From Nostoc sp. FACHB-892 (lineage in GTDB: Bacteria; Cyanobacteriota; Cyanobacteriia; Cyanobacteriales; Nostocaceae): a stretch of 64,000 nucleotides of DNA. The stretch lies in assembly GCF_014698795.1 (NCBI RefSeq), contig NZ_JACJTR010000014.1, positions 1 through 64,000 on the forward strand, written 5' to 3'. The notes under the pieces were generated by a model. The model worked only from the letters and a program-made list of their open reading frames with translations. It was not told the origin of the DNA and made no database searches. Below, in pieces: positions 45,595-54,479 of this stretch; position 1 is the first letter of the stretch, and each line of letters starts with the position of its first letter. The translations under genes were made by a program, and so were the position numbers.

Positions 45595-46598
45595 TGTTCG
45601 TTGGTTTGAGAATCTACTTTACCGTTGTTATCTTCTGAGGAGCGTGCTTGAGCAAGTAACCTGAGCGAATCGCTGATGCGGCGAGGCTTTGGTACTTCAC
45701 CTTTACCTGCGGGCCAACCTTCACGCTGACGGGAACGGTTTCCATCTGTCTCTTCTGTCTGGTCGTGGAACAGAATTTGTTGAGTTGGGAAGGGCAAATC
45801 AATGCCGTTTGCAACGAGCGTTTTCTTAATTGCAGTAATCACTTTATCCCGCGAAATAAGATTATCTGCGCGTCGTGGTGGATGAACCCACCAACGCACA
45901 CGGATGTTAACAGTGCTTTCAGCAAGTTCCATTACCAGTACATCAGGAGCCGGATCTTTTAAAACTTCATTTACACTATGCATTGCGTCTAGCATTAACT
46001 GCTTGGCACGGTCAATGTCATCGCCGTAGCCAATGCCGATATCGTACTCTAATCGCCGATTTTCAAAGGCAGTGTTTACAGTCACAGAATTGGTAAACAA
46101 CTCAGAGTTAGGAATGACAATCCGCCGACCGTCGTAGGTTCTAATAGTTGTCGCGCGTGTCTCGATATTTTCGACAGTTCCTTCAAAGCCTTTAAAAACA
46201 ATTTGGTCATCAATTTGAAAAGGTTCAGTTAGCAGAATTAAAATTCCAGCTAAGAAATTTTGTAAAATATCGCGGAAAGCAAAACCAATTGCAACACCAC
46301 TAATTCCCAAAAGTTGTATCAAATCACCCGCTCGAAATGTAGGAATCACAATGGAAAGGGCGATAAACAACCCAATTAAAATTGTTAGCCCTTGGGCTAA
46401 CCTTCCTAGAACTAGTCCCAGATTTCGGGCAGAACGGCGATTGCGAGTTAACCTCTTGACTAGTACCTTAATTCTGCTAGCAATAAACAAAAAGAAGATG
46501 AAGACAATTAATCCTAATAGAATGTTCGGTAGCAAAGCTATGAAACCATTTATCATGCTTTGAACCTTATCCCAAGCTGTCGAGATTTCTGCATTCAT
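45591..46598 (-). CDS. small-conductance mechanosensitive channel (MscS family)
   Basis: 335 residues. Three helices (about 15-120), then the pore-lining segment LIQLLGISGVAIGFAFRDIL and the beta domain FQIDDQIVFKGFEGTVENIE, TRATTIRTYDGRRIVIPNSE. An acidic and polar tail of about 50 residues is not part of the core. It releases solutes on hypo-osmotic shock. Translational coupling to DUF2254 and closeness to a cation channel point to a membrane-tension unit. Confidence 0.9.
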   Translation of the reverse strand: MNAEISTAWDKVQSMINGFIALLPNILLGLIVFIFFLFIASRIKVLVKRLTRNRRSARNLGLVLGRLAQGLTILIGLFIALSIVIPTFRAGDLIQLLGISGVAIGFAFRDILQNFLAGILILLTEPFQIDDQIVFKGFEGTVENIETRATTIRTYDGRRIVIPNSELFTNSVTVNTAFENRRLEYDIGIGYGDDIDRAKQLMLDAMHSVNEVLKDPAPDVLVMELAESTVNIRVRWWVHPPRRADNLISRDKVITAIKKTLVANGIDLPFPTQQILFHDQTEETDGNRSRQREGWPAGKGEVPKPRRISDSLRLLAQARSSEDNNGKVDSQTNEQ

Positions 46599-46630
46599 GA
46601 ACTTTCCTCGCTAAGTAATTTTTGCTAACG

Positions 46631-47446
46631 TCAGCGCTCAGAATTTTGATGCAATAATTCTTGAATTTCCCCGCGCAATGCTGCGATTTCACTCTGAAGC
46701 ATTTGAATCGATTTCGCTCCAGCTAACTCTGCTTCGTCATCATCGGCATCACGACCAATAAAAAACGTCGCCAGAGTTGCAGTGACATAACCAAACACGG
46801 CAAACGCATATAATGCTAAGAAAAAACAAAGCACCCGTCCTTCGGGCGTTTTGGGCGAATAGTCAGAACCCATCGTTGTCATTAGCATTGCTGTCCACCA
46901 AAAAGCAGTGCTGTAGCTGTGCAGCCCTGATTCCACAGGAACTTCGTTTTCAAATGTATACATCCCTGCTGCTCCTACTACAGTAACGATCATTGTTAAC
47001 GCCACAACATAACCAAACCCTCGACGGCTAATACTTGCTCCTAAAACCCGCATCCCTCGGTTAGCACGAGTCATGACTCGCAACAGTTGTAGTCCTCGCA
47101 CAGCCCGTGCTGTTCTTAGTATCCGTAACACCCGTATAATCCGAAAAGTACGCAGCGCTGGTAATACCAAAGAAATAGCTGTTAGCCAGTTGCTTTTGAT
47201 ATAGTCAGGTTTATGAGGAGCGATCGCTAGTTTAAGTAAAAAATCTAATATAAAAATAATCCAAATAGTGATGCTAAAGGCTTCCAGTAAAGAGTTTAAT
47301 CCCCAGATGATCTCGATGATGAAGAGTGCTAGCCATACAAAGCCCAGCACCAACATTGGAATTTCTAGCCAATCTTCCAACTGTTGCAAGACTTCATTAC
47401 GTTCTTTTTCTAGGGCTTGTTTTTCTGAAAACTTTGAACTACTCAT
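46631..47446 (-). CDS. voltage-sensor-type ion channel with atypical filter
   Basis: 271 residues, six helices. S4 carries regularly spaced arginines (TFRIIRVLRILRTARAVRGL). The pore loop reads WWTAMLMTTMGSDYSPKT, where voltage-gated K+ channels have TVGYGD. S6 is FAVFGYVTATLATFFIGRDA and a short coiled-coil tail follows (EIAALRGEIQELLHQNSE). The lack of GYG means that K+ selectivity should not be assumed. It is 32 bases upstream of the MscS gene. Confidence 0.85.
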   Translation of the reverse strand: MSSSKFSEKQALEKERNEVLQQLEDWLEIPMLVLGFVWLALFIIEIIWGLNSLLEAFSITIWIIFILDFLLKLAIAPHKPDYIKSNWLTAISLVLPALRTFRIIRVLRILRTARAVRGLQLLRVMTRANRGMRVLGASISRRGFGYVVALTMIVTVVGAAGMYTFENEVPVESGLHSYSTAFWWTAMLMTTMGSDYSPKTPEGRVLCFFLALYAFAVFGYVTATLATFFIGRDADDDEAELAGAKSIQMLQSEIAALRGEIQELLHQNSER

Positions 47447-47454
47447 AAATGGTC

Positions 47455-48738
47455 TTATTGTTTACTAGCAGGTGTTTCTAGCACGTTGACATCAACTAGA
47501 GGTGTCACATTTAAGTCCTGTTTCAATAATTGGGTTTGAATTGATTGGGTGAGGCGATCGCGTATTTCTTGACTAGACGCTGTAACTCCCGGTTGACGCT
47601 GCACATAAACAACAGATAGCAGGGTATTTTGCCCTTCAATATTGGATCGTGTAAAGCGCACATTCGACTCGACTAATTTTGCTAAACCAACTTGTTCCAC
47701 AGTTTTCTGAACTTGGGCGTTAGCACGTTGGGCAAGGCTAGAGCGTTGTAAATTGGGAGAATGAGAAAACTGCCAAGTTAGTAAACCTGCCAACGCGATG
47801 ACAGTGATCACCAAGGCAGAAAAGAATACTCGTTTTTTACCACGCTGATAGCGAGTTCCTTGAGCAGACAGCCCGAATACTCGGAACAAGAGTGCTGCTG
47901 AAAAATTAATGCCGCATAGTTGCAAAAATAGTAAGAATAGCTCCGAAATTACCATGTCCCATCTGCCAATTGCACTTGCCATACCGACAATTCCCGCAGG
48001 TGGAGCTAAGGAAGCGGCAACTAGCATCCCGGTTGCTGCTCCAGATACTAAACTACTCCGTTCTGACTGCACCAAGTTGAGCGCCCCTGCTGCTCCGGCT
48101 GCCAATGGCAAAAGCACTGCCACTGCTGAAACTTGGCTACTTTCTACCATTAAACTGGTGGGAATTTCTTGCCGTAATATCAAGCTAAGTAGCCAAGTAG
48201 TGGCAATTGTCACTGCTAAAGCGGCAAAATATCGTAAAATACTCCGCCCCAGGAGTTTGCGATCGCCCCATGCAGTAGCGATCGCTGTATTCATTGCCGG
48301 GCCTGCAAACGGTGCTATCAGCATTGCCGCCACCAGCAAGTAAGCTGTACTAGTATACAAGCCAATCCAGACTACAAAGCCTGCCAGTGCTGCATAACTA
48401 AGAAAACCTCGCCAAGAGCCAACACTTTGCAAACCAGAAAGAAAAATCTCAATCGGACTGCGTTCTTCCACATCTACAACTTGTTGCGGCGCTTCCGATG
48501 CAGGGGGTTGCAGAGTCATCACACCAGTTGGTATGAGCGTAATTTGTACTTTGGGCAAGTCTTGCAACTTCTCCAGAACTTTGCCAACTTCTCCATTAGA
48601 AACATGAACAATCACTACATCAATCGGTTCTTCTCCATTTCCTTCAAATCGAGCCAGATTTGTGCCGTTATGAGATTTGGCAATATCGATAACAGCTTTT
48701 CCATTTCCCCGTGGTACTTGGATAATGAGTTGACGCAT
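47455..48738 (-). CDS. DUF389 membrane protein
   Basis: 427 residues. A small N-terminal domain (about 1-75) contains a regular beta-alpha pattern (LIIQVPRGNGKAVIDIAKSH). The DUF389 membrane part begins near 95 with SVGSWRGFLSYAALAGFVVW, and has VAAMLIAPFAGPAMNTAIAT and ATGMLVAASLAPPAGIVGMA. A C-terminal region follows. Function is unknown. A good ribosome binding site (GGAGGGTAG) precedes the ATG. It heads the minus-strand group of channel genes and has the direct-repeat site 218 bases upstream. Confidence 0.87.
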   Translation of the reverse strand: MRQLIIQVPRGNGKAVIDIAKSHNGTNLARFEGNGEEPIDVVIVHVSNGEVGKVLEKLQDLPKVQITLIPTGVMTLQPPASEAPQQVVDVEERSPIEIFLSGLQSVGSWRGFLSYAALAGFVVWIGLYTSTAYLLVAAMLIAPFAGPAMNTAIATAWGDRKLLGRSILRYFAALAVTIATTWLLSLILRQEIPTSLMVESSQVSAVAVLLPLAAGAAGALNLVQSERSSLVSGAATGMLVAASLAPPAGIVGMASAIGRWDMVISELFLLFLQLCGINFSAALLFRVFGLSAQGTRYQRGKKRVFFSALVITVIALAGLLTWQFSHSPNLQRSSLAQRANAQVQKTVEQVGLAKLVESNVRFTRSNIEGQNTLLSVVYVQRQPGVTASSQEIRDRLTQSIQTQLLKQDLNVTPLVDVNVLETPASKQ

Positions 48739-48955
48739 TCTACCCTCCTACGGCTAACCATCTTGCGTTTTCAGACAATAACTCTACTACCCAAAGAAAG
48801 ATTTTTTTAAAGATGTATCTTATACTCAATTAACACTTGATTTTTGTCCGTAAAATTGGTACATAGTAAAATAACTGCTACTTAAGGTAGCAAAAAAGGT
48901 TATATAAGGAAAATTTCATTAATTTATCGTTTGAGACTTAGATTAAATCTAAATA

Positions 48956-48974
48956 GTGGAAAAGCCGTGGAGAA
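48956..48974 (-). promoter_or_regulatory. 11-bp direct-repeat site, copy 5
   Basis: GTGGAAAAGCCGTGGAGAA. Both half-sites match the consensus at all eight positions. It lies 218 bases upstream of the DUF389 start. Confidence 0.5.
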
Positions 48975-49271
48975 CTTCGCTATATTTTTCTTCTGAAAGC
49001 AAGCTTTAGATTTTATTACTTAAATTTATAGTATTCCTAAATCATTTGTGAAAATTATATTTCTCTTTTTTCTTTCTCTCCTTTGCGTCTATGCGGTTCG
49101 TTTCCTGATCTATATTTTTCACAACTAAAATAAGATTGCTATAAAATTCTTCTATTAATATAAGCCCTTATTAGAATATTGACGTTTTTAATATTTTTAT
49201 TGTTGCGTTATCTATTCCTAAAGTAATAAGTATAGTCAGTCTTTAGTAGTATTTTAAGCTGTAAAAGAAAC

Positions 49272-49290
49272 TTCTCCACTAAATCTCCAC
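49272..49290 (+). promoter_or_regulatory. 11-bp direct-repeat site, copy 6
   Basis: Reads GTGGAGATTTAGTGGAGAA on the minus strand. It lies 66 bases upstream of the SLH gene that precedes pstCABS, in the shared orientation relative to the gene. Confidence 0.5.
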
Positions 49291-49355
49291 TATTTGTTAA
49301 TAACTATTGAAGCATTAGAAATAATAAATAATTGAGAAAAGAGGGGGCACGGATC

Positions 49356-50276
49356 ATGACACAGTTAACTAAGTTAGTGTCAGCAGGTATATCTTTACTA
49401 ACTTTAAATTTAACAGTACTAGCAGTTGGAGCATTAGAAACATCTGCTCAATCTTCCCCTACAACTACCTTTAGTGATGTTCAACCTAATTACTGGGCAC
49501 AGCCATTTATTCAAAGTTTGGCTGCAAGAAATATTGTAACTGGATATCCTGATGGTACATTTCGACCAGAACAGCCAGTAGACCGAGATGAGTTTGCAGC
49601 AATTATTCGTAAAGCTTTTGATCAACCACCAATTCGCCAGATACAAAGTGGTGCTGTATATAAAGATATTCCTACAAACTATTGGGCTAGTCGTCCTATC
49701 GAAGAAGCATATCAACAAGGATTTATGGCAGGTTATCCTGGTGGATACTTTCGTCCCAATCAATCGGTTTCTAAGGTTGAGGCTATAGTTGCTTTAAATA
49801 AAGGTCTGAATCTAATTACTGGTACATCAGCAGTTACTGTACCCACAGCCATGCAGAGAGTAGTTCCTCAAAAAACCGCACAAAAACCTGTAAAAAGGCG
49901 TATTTTCATGCCGTTTGCATTTACTACTTTGATGCAACCTTTATTAACACCAAAAGCTCAAGCTGCATCTCCTCCAACAACTGATAGACAGGCTGCTCGT
50001 CCTGCGTCATTTATTATTACTAACACTTACGCAGATGCCAATAATATTCCGCAATATGCAGTTGGAGATGTAGCAGCCGCAACTAAAGCAAATATAGTGG
50101 TCAATTATCCAAATCCTAAAGTTCTTAACCCAAGTAAACCTGCAACTAGAGGAGAGATTACAGCTTTAGTTTATCAAACTTTAGTTTACCAAGGAAAGAT
50201 AGAACCAATTGCTATTAATTTACCTGCCAATCAGTATATTGTTCGTACTCCTGTCAATAAAGAAAATGCTCAATAA
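49356..50276 (+). CDS. S-layer-homology domain protein in pst operon
   Basis: 306 residues from ATG 49356 (GTG and other starts upstream are less likely; a GAGGGGG stretch precedes). A signal peptide covers about 1-30. Two clear SLH domains follow: FSDVQPNYWAQPFIQSLAAR...VTGYPDGTFRPEQPVDRDEF and YKDIPTNYWASRPIEEAYQQ...MAGYPGGYFRPNQSVSKVEA. A third, degenerate unit (TYADANNIPQYAVGDVAAAT...RGEITALVYQ) follows a basic linker. It probably binds the cell wall. It ends 12 bases before pstC, so it belongs to the same transcript. Confidence 0.85.
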   Translation: MTQLTKLVSAGISLLTLNLTVLAVGALETSAQSSPTTTFSDVQPNYWAQPFIQSLAARNIVTGYPDGTFRPEQPVDRDEFAAIIRKAFDQPPIRQIQSGAVYKDIPTNYWASRPIEEAYQQGFMAGYPGGYFRPNQSVSKVEAIVALNKGLNLITGTSAVTVPTAMQRVVPQKTAQKPVKRRIFMPFAFTTLMQPLLTPKAQAASPPTTDRQAARPASFIITNTYADANNIPQYAVGDVAAATKANIVVNYPNPKVLNPSKPATRGEITALVYQTLVYQGKIEPIAINLPANQYIVRTPVNKENAQ

Positions 50277-50288
50277 TGGAGGTAGTTG

Positions 50289-51242
50289 ATGACTTCCACA
50301 AGCAGTGATTCTCAAATGACAGCGCAAGAAGCGCGGTCTGTAACTGAAAAGGCGATCGACCAAAGCTTTCTTTGGGGAACGCGGATACTAGCAATAGGTG
50401 TGGCGGGAATTCTGCTATGGATAGCAGGGCAAGTTGCTTGGAATTCAATACCTGCTATTCAACAGCTTGGATTAGAATTTCTGATAACTTCTGCTTGGAA
50501 CCCTGTAAAGGGCGTTTATGGCGTGCTTCCTATGGCTTATGGCACAGTAGTGAGTTCTCTGATTGCGCTGCTTATAGCTTTCCCGATTGGTGTGGCATGT
50601 GCGATCGTCCTGAGCGAAAATTTTTTGCCGTTATCCATTCGGACTCCGCTCACTTTTCTGGTAGAGTTGCTAGCAGCCATTCCTAGCGTCGTCTATGGAT
50701 TGTGGGGCATTTTTGTCTTGATTCCGTTTCTGCAACCTATCGGTAGATGGTTGCACGATAACTTTGGTTATATACCGTTGTTTTCCACACGATATATTGG
50801 CCCAGGTATGTTCCCGGCTGGCATCATCTTAGCGATTATGATTTTGCCCATCCTTGCAACGATCGCTCGCGATTCTCTTGCGGCTCTGCCTAGTGAGTTG
50901 CGCTGGGGAGCTTATGGTATTGGAGCTACGCGCTGGCAAGCAATTTTCAGCGTACTCATACCAGCAGCATTTTCTGGCATTATTGGTGGCACGATGTTGG
51001 CATTAGGCCGAGCGCTGGGAGAGACAATTGCTGTCACTTTGGTGATTGGTAATAGTAACGATCTAAGCTTTTCAATTTTAGCGCCAGCAAATACAATTGC
51101 CTCTCTGTTAGCCAATCAATTTGCAGAAGCAGGTGGTCTGCAAAGAGCTTCTTTGTTCTATGCCGGATTAGTGCTATTTGCAATCACACTTATAGTTAAC
51201 ATCGGAGCATATTGGATTATTCAAAGAGTGAAAAAATACTAA
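50289..51242 (+). CDS. pstC: phosphate ABC transporter permease PstC
   Basis: 317 residues from ATG 50289, with GGAGG nine bases upstream (a TTG at 50286 is in frame). Six helices. The EAA-type loop that contacts PstB is LRWGAYGIGATRWQAIFSVL, followed by ALGRALGETIAVTLVIGNSN, typical of PstC. It forms the channel with PstA in the high-affinity phosphate system. Confidence 0.92.
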   Translation: MTSTSSDSQMTAQEARSVTEKAIDQSFLWGTRILAIGVAGILLWIAGQVAWNSIPAIQQLGLEFLITSAWNPVKGVYGVLPMAYGTVVSSLIALLIAFPIGVACAIVLSENFLPLSIRTPLTFLVELLAAIPSVVYGLWGIFVLIPFLQPIGRWLHDNFGYIPLFSTRYIGPGMFPAGIILAIMILPILATIARDSLAALPSELRWGAYGIGATRWQAIFSVLIPAAFSGIIGGTMLALGRALGETIAVTLVIGNSNDLSFSILAPANTIASLLANQFAEAGGLQRASLFYAGLVLFAITLIVNIGAYWIIQRVKKY

Positions 51243-51328
51243 TTAGTAATTGGTAATTAGTCATTTGTAATTGGCGATTAACTTTGAATGAAAAGCAAAC
51301 GATCGCTAATAAAGGGGAAGATTCTGCT

Positions 51329-52222
51329 ATGACAGCTAGTAACCAAAATGGGGATTACGATGAATTTCCTACTCCTAAAATGGAGCGCTCTTACTCTACT
51401 CCCAGAACAGCAATTGATTTGGCGCTGACGATATTAGCATTTTTACTGCTAGGTATTGCCTTGCTGCCCTTATTTTTAGTAGTTGGCTATGTCATTATCA
51501 GGGGAGCCAATCGACTCGATCTCGAACTATTTACTGGGTCGATACCAGCAGCACTGCAACAAGGAGGAGGTATTGCCCCGGCGATTGTGGGAACGCTGAT
51601 TGTGGTGGGAATTGCTGCTGCTATTAGCATTCCCTTTGGCATTCTCGCAGCAGTCTATTTGTCAGAATTTAGCTCTGGTAGGATAGCTAGGTGGGTTCGT
51701 TTTGCCACCAATGTCTTGAGCGGTGTTCCTTCGATCATTGTTGGCATCTTTGCCTACGGCGTAATTGTTGCTACGACAGGTACTTACTCTGCGGTTGCGG
51801 GAGGATTTGCCCTTGCCATTCTCATGTTGCCTATTGTGGTACGAACGAGTGATGAATCTTTGCAACTAGTACCGCAAGAGGTGCGGTGGGCATCAGTAGG
51901 TGTAGGGTCTTCTAACTTCCAGACTGTATTGCAGATAGTACTACCTGCTGCTATGGGAGCGATCGCCACAGGAGTGACTTTAGCGATCGCCCGTGCCGCA
52001 GGAGAAACTGCACCTCTGATTTTTACAGCTTTGTTTACCCAATTCTGGCCTCGCGGTATATGGGAGCCAGTTCCCACTCTATCGGTCTTGATCTACAACT
52101 TTGCTGGTTTACCTTATGAAAATCAGCAGGAACTTGCCTGGGCAGCTTCGCTCATTCTGGTGCTGATGATTTTGCTAACTAGTATTCTCTCTCGTTGGGT
52201 AGCCAGTAAAACCACATATTAA
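51329..52222 (+). CDS. pstA: phosphate ABC transporter permease PstA
   Basis: 297 residues. ATG 51329 is chosen over an earlier TTG (51284) because of the AAAGGGGAAG site upstream. A polar N-terminus of about 35 residues is followed by six helices. The EAA loop reads VPQEVRWASVGVGSSNFQTV, then AIARAAGETAPLIFTALFTQ, the PstA signature. It lies 87 bases after pstC. Confidence 0.92.
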   Translation: MTASNQNGDYDEFPTPKMERSYSTPRTAIDLALTILAFLLLGIALLPLFLVVGYVIIRGANRLDLELFTGSIPAALQQGGGIAPAIVGTLIVVGIAAAISIPFGILAAVYLSEFSSGRIARWVRFATNVLSGVPSIIVGIFAYGVIVATTGTYSAVAGGFALAILMLPIVVRTSDESLQLVPQEVRWASVGVGSSNFQTVLQIVLPAAMGAIATGVTLAIARAAGETAPLIFTALFTQFWPRGIWEPVPTLSVLIYNFAGLPYENQQELAWAASLILVLMILLTSILSRWVASKTTY

Positions 52223-52287
52223 ACCACTGGCGAAAAAATTAGCTAATTCAAAACCTTTTAATTATCCTTCCAACCTCCTCAATCGTT

Positions 52288-53136
52288 ATGCGTTCTAGAA
52301 ATCAGGATGAAAATCACCAAATAAACAGTCCTCCTGCCAAGCCAAAGCACGCAGATTCGAGCGAAACGGTTTTGCAGGCAAAGAAATTGAGCGTCTACTA
52401 TGGCAAAACTTTGGCACTCCAAGAAGTTTCAATGGATATCCTGAAAAACAGCGTCACTGCCTTAATTGGCCCTTCTGGTTGCGGTAAAAGTACGCTAATT
52501 CGCTGTTTTAATCGGCTCAATGACCTAATTGATGGCTGTCGGGTAGAAGGTAAAGTGATTTACCGTGGGAAAGACCTTTATGGCTCCAAAATCGATCCTG
52601 TGGCGGTGCGGCGACGGATTGGTATGGTATTCCAAAAGCCAAATCCTTTCCCGAAATCAATTTATGAAAACATTGCCTACGGGGCTAAAATTAATGGCTT
52701 CAAGGGCGATATGGATGAATTAGTGGAGCGATCGCTCCAGCGAGCAGCTTTGTGGAATGAAGTCAAAGATAAACTAAAAACCAGTGGTTTGTCGCTCTCT
52801 GGCGGACAACAACAGCGTTTATGTATTGCGCGGGCGATCGCACTTAAACCAGAAGTTGTCTTAATGGATGAACCTGCTTCCTCTCTCGATCCGATATCTA
52901 CCGAGAGTGTGGAAGAACTAATTCACGAACTGAAGCAGGACTACACTATTGTGATTGTGACTCACAATATGCAACAAGCCACGCGAATATCAGATTTCAC
53001 TGCTTTTTTCAATGCAAAGGCAGGGAAAAACGGTAAGCGATTTGGTTACTTAGTTGAGTACGACAAAACAGAAGTTATTTTTGAAAGTCCTCAAGAAGAA
53101 TCTACCAAACAGTATGTAAGCGGTCGCTTTGGTTAA
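52288..53136 (+). CDS. pstB: phosphate ABC transporter ATPase PstB
   Basis: 282 residues. Walker A is GPSGCGKSTLIRCFNRLND, the Q loop VFQKPNPFPKSIYENIAYG (the PFPKS stretch is diagnostic for PstB), the signature LSGGQQQRLCIARAIAL and Walker B VVLMDEPASSLDP. The C-terminus has the usual FESPQEESTKQYVSGRFG. About 30 extra polar residues precede the domain. Confidence 0.94.
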   Translation: MRSRNQDENHQINSPPAKPKHADSSETVLQAKKLSVYYGKTLALQEVSMDILKNSVTALIGPSGCGKSTLIRCFNRLNDLIDGCRVEGKVIYRGKDLYGSKIDPVAVRRRIGMVFQKPNPFPKSIYENIAYGAKINGFKGDMDELVERSLQRAALWNEVKDKLKTSGLSLSGGQQQRLCIARAIALKPEVVLMDEPASSLDPISTESVEELIHELKQDYTIVIVTHNMQQATRISDFTAFFNAKAGKNGKRFGYLVEYDKTEVIFESPQEESTKQYVSGRFG

Positions 53137-53267
53137 GGATAACCGAGTGATGAGCAGAGAATGCTAACAGTTAATTTCATCTCCTAATCAGAGACAGCCA
53201 TTTTTAAACTTCTAATAGGTTTTTGGAAAGCTACATTGACGTTACTGTAAAACCCGAAAGACATCTT

Positions 53268-54356
53268 ATGCTGACTCAACTTTTTTCGATGCGACGAGCT
53301 TTTCTTCTACCCTTAGTTGCCATCTCCTTGGGTACTACTGCCTGTCAACCACCAACTGCTGATAATTCTTCACCAAATGCTAACGCGGGTGGTGGTAATG
53401 TCTCCCTCGTTGGGGCTGGAGCAAGTTTTCCTGCTCCGTTTTACCAGCGCTGTTTTAATGAGTACAATCAGCAAAATCCTAATATAAGGGTTAGCTATCA
53501 ATCGGTAGGTAGCGGTGCTGGCGTACAGCAGTTTACACAAGGAACAGTGGATTTTGGTGCTAGCGACGTAGCGATTACCAAAGAAGAAAGACAAAAAATT
53601 GAGCGCGGGGCACTGACAATTCCCTTAACTGCGGGAGCGATTGTACTTGCATATAACTTACCTGGTGTAGAAAAGCCTATTAGATTGCCACGAGAAATTT
53701 ACCCAGCAATCTTTCTAGGAGAAATCAAAAATTGGAATAACCCACAAATTGCTCAAGCAAATCCCGGTGTGAATTTACCCGATTTACCGATTACAGTCGT
53801 GCATCGTTCTGATGGTAGCGGTACTACAGCCGTTTTTACGGAACATTTAAGCGAAATTAGCCCGCAATGGAAAAGTAAAGTTGGTGCAGATAAAACTGTA
53901 AGCTGGCCTGCGGGTGTTGGTTCTAAAGGTAATGAGGGAGTTACTGCTCAGATTCAACAAACCCAAGGTGCAATCGGCTATGTAGAATACGGCTACGCCA
54001 AGCAGAATAAGATTCCTTATGCTGCCATAGAAAATAATTCAGGCAATTATGTTCTTCCTTCATCCGAGACATCTGCTAATGCGTTGGAGTCAATAGAATT
54101 ACCAGAAAACTTAGTTTCTTTTGCTAGAGATCCAAAGGGAGAACAATCTTATCCGATAGTAACCTACACCTGGCTTCTAGTTTACGACCAGTACCAAGAC
54201 CAACAAAAAGCTCAAGCTCTGCAAAATGTTGTTGAATATGCATTGAATGAGTGTCAAAAATTCAGCGAAGAGCTAGGATATGTACCCCTGCCAAAAGCGG
54301 TTGTAAATAAAATAAAACCTACGGTACAGCAGATTACCGGGAGCATCTCGTCCTAA
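53268..54356 (+). CDS. pstS: phosphate-binding lipoprotein PstS
   Basis: 362 residues from ATG 53268; another ATG at 53289 (MRRAFLLP) is possible. The lipobox is LGTTACQPP. The ligand loops are LVGAGASFPAPFYQRCFNEY, SVGSGAGVQQFTQGTVDFGA and VVHRSDGSGTTAVFTEHLSE, the standard phosphate-binding residues. Here pstS comes last, after pstB, whereas in many operons it comes first. A 130-base gap after pstB leaves room for its own promoter. Confidence 0.92.
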   Translation: MLTQLFSMRRAFLLPLVAISLGTTACQPPTADNSSPNANAGGGNVSLVGAGASFPAPFYQRCFNEYNQQNPNIRVSYQSVGSGAGVQQFTQGTVDFGASDVAITKEERQKIERGALTIPLTAGAIVLAYNLPGVEKPIRLPREIYPAIFLGEIKNWNNPQIAQANPGVNLPDLPITVVHRSDGSGTTAVFTEHLSEISPQWKSKVGADKTVSWPAGVGSKGNEGVTAQIQQTQGAIGYVEYGYAKQNKIPYAAIENNSGNYVLPSSETSANALESIELPENLVSFARDPKGEQSYPIVTYTWLLVYDQYQDQQKAQALQNVVEYALNECQKFSEELGYVPLPKAVVNKIKPTVQQITGSISS

Positions 54357-54479
54357 GATTTTTTAAACCCATTAATTCCAGAGTAATGATTTTTTAGACA
54401 TTAATATCTTTCTGAAGAAAGAAGGAGGAAAAAATTATATCTTTACAATTGAAAATATAGATGTAGGAGGAAAAAGAAT

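Larger units (their letters stand above)
48739..49355. other. divergent intergenic region with two repeat sites
   Basis: About 615 bases separate the DUF389 gene from the SLH-pst group. It holds one direct-repeat site for each direction (48956-48974 and 49272-49290). A stretch at about 49075-49106 (CTCCTTTGCGTCTATGCGG) resembles a dispersed TTTGCGTC-type repeat. No gene is seen. Confidence 0.5.

Noticed and set aside
49272..49290. Site upstream of SLH-pst as a classical Pho box
   Set aside because: The half-sites read TTCTCCAC and ATCTCCAC rather than CTTAACCT-type; only the 8+3 spacing is shared.
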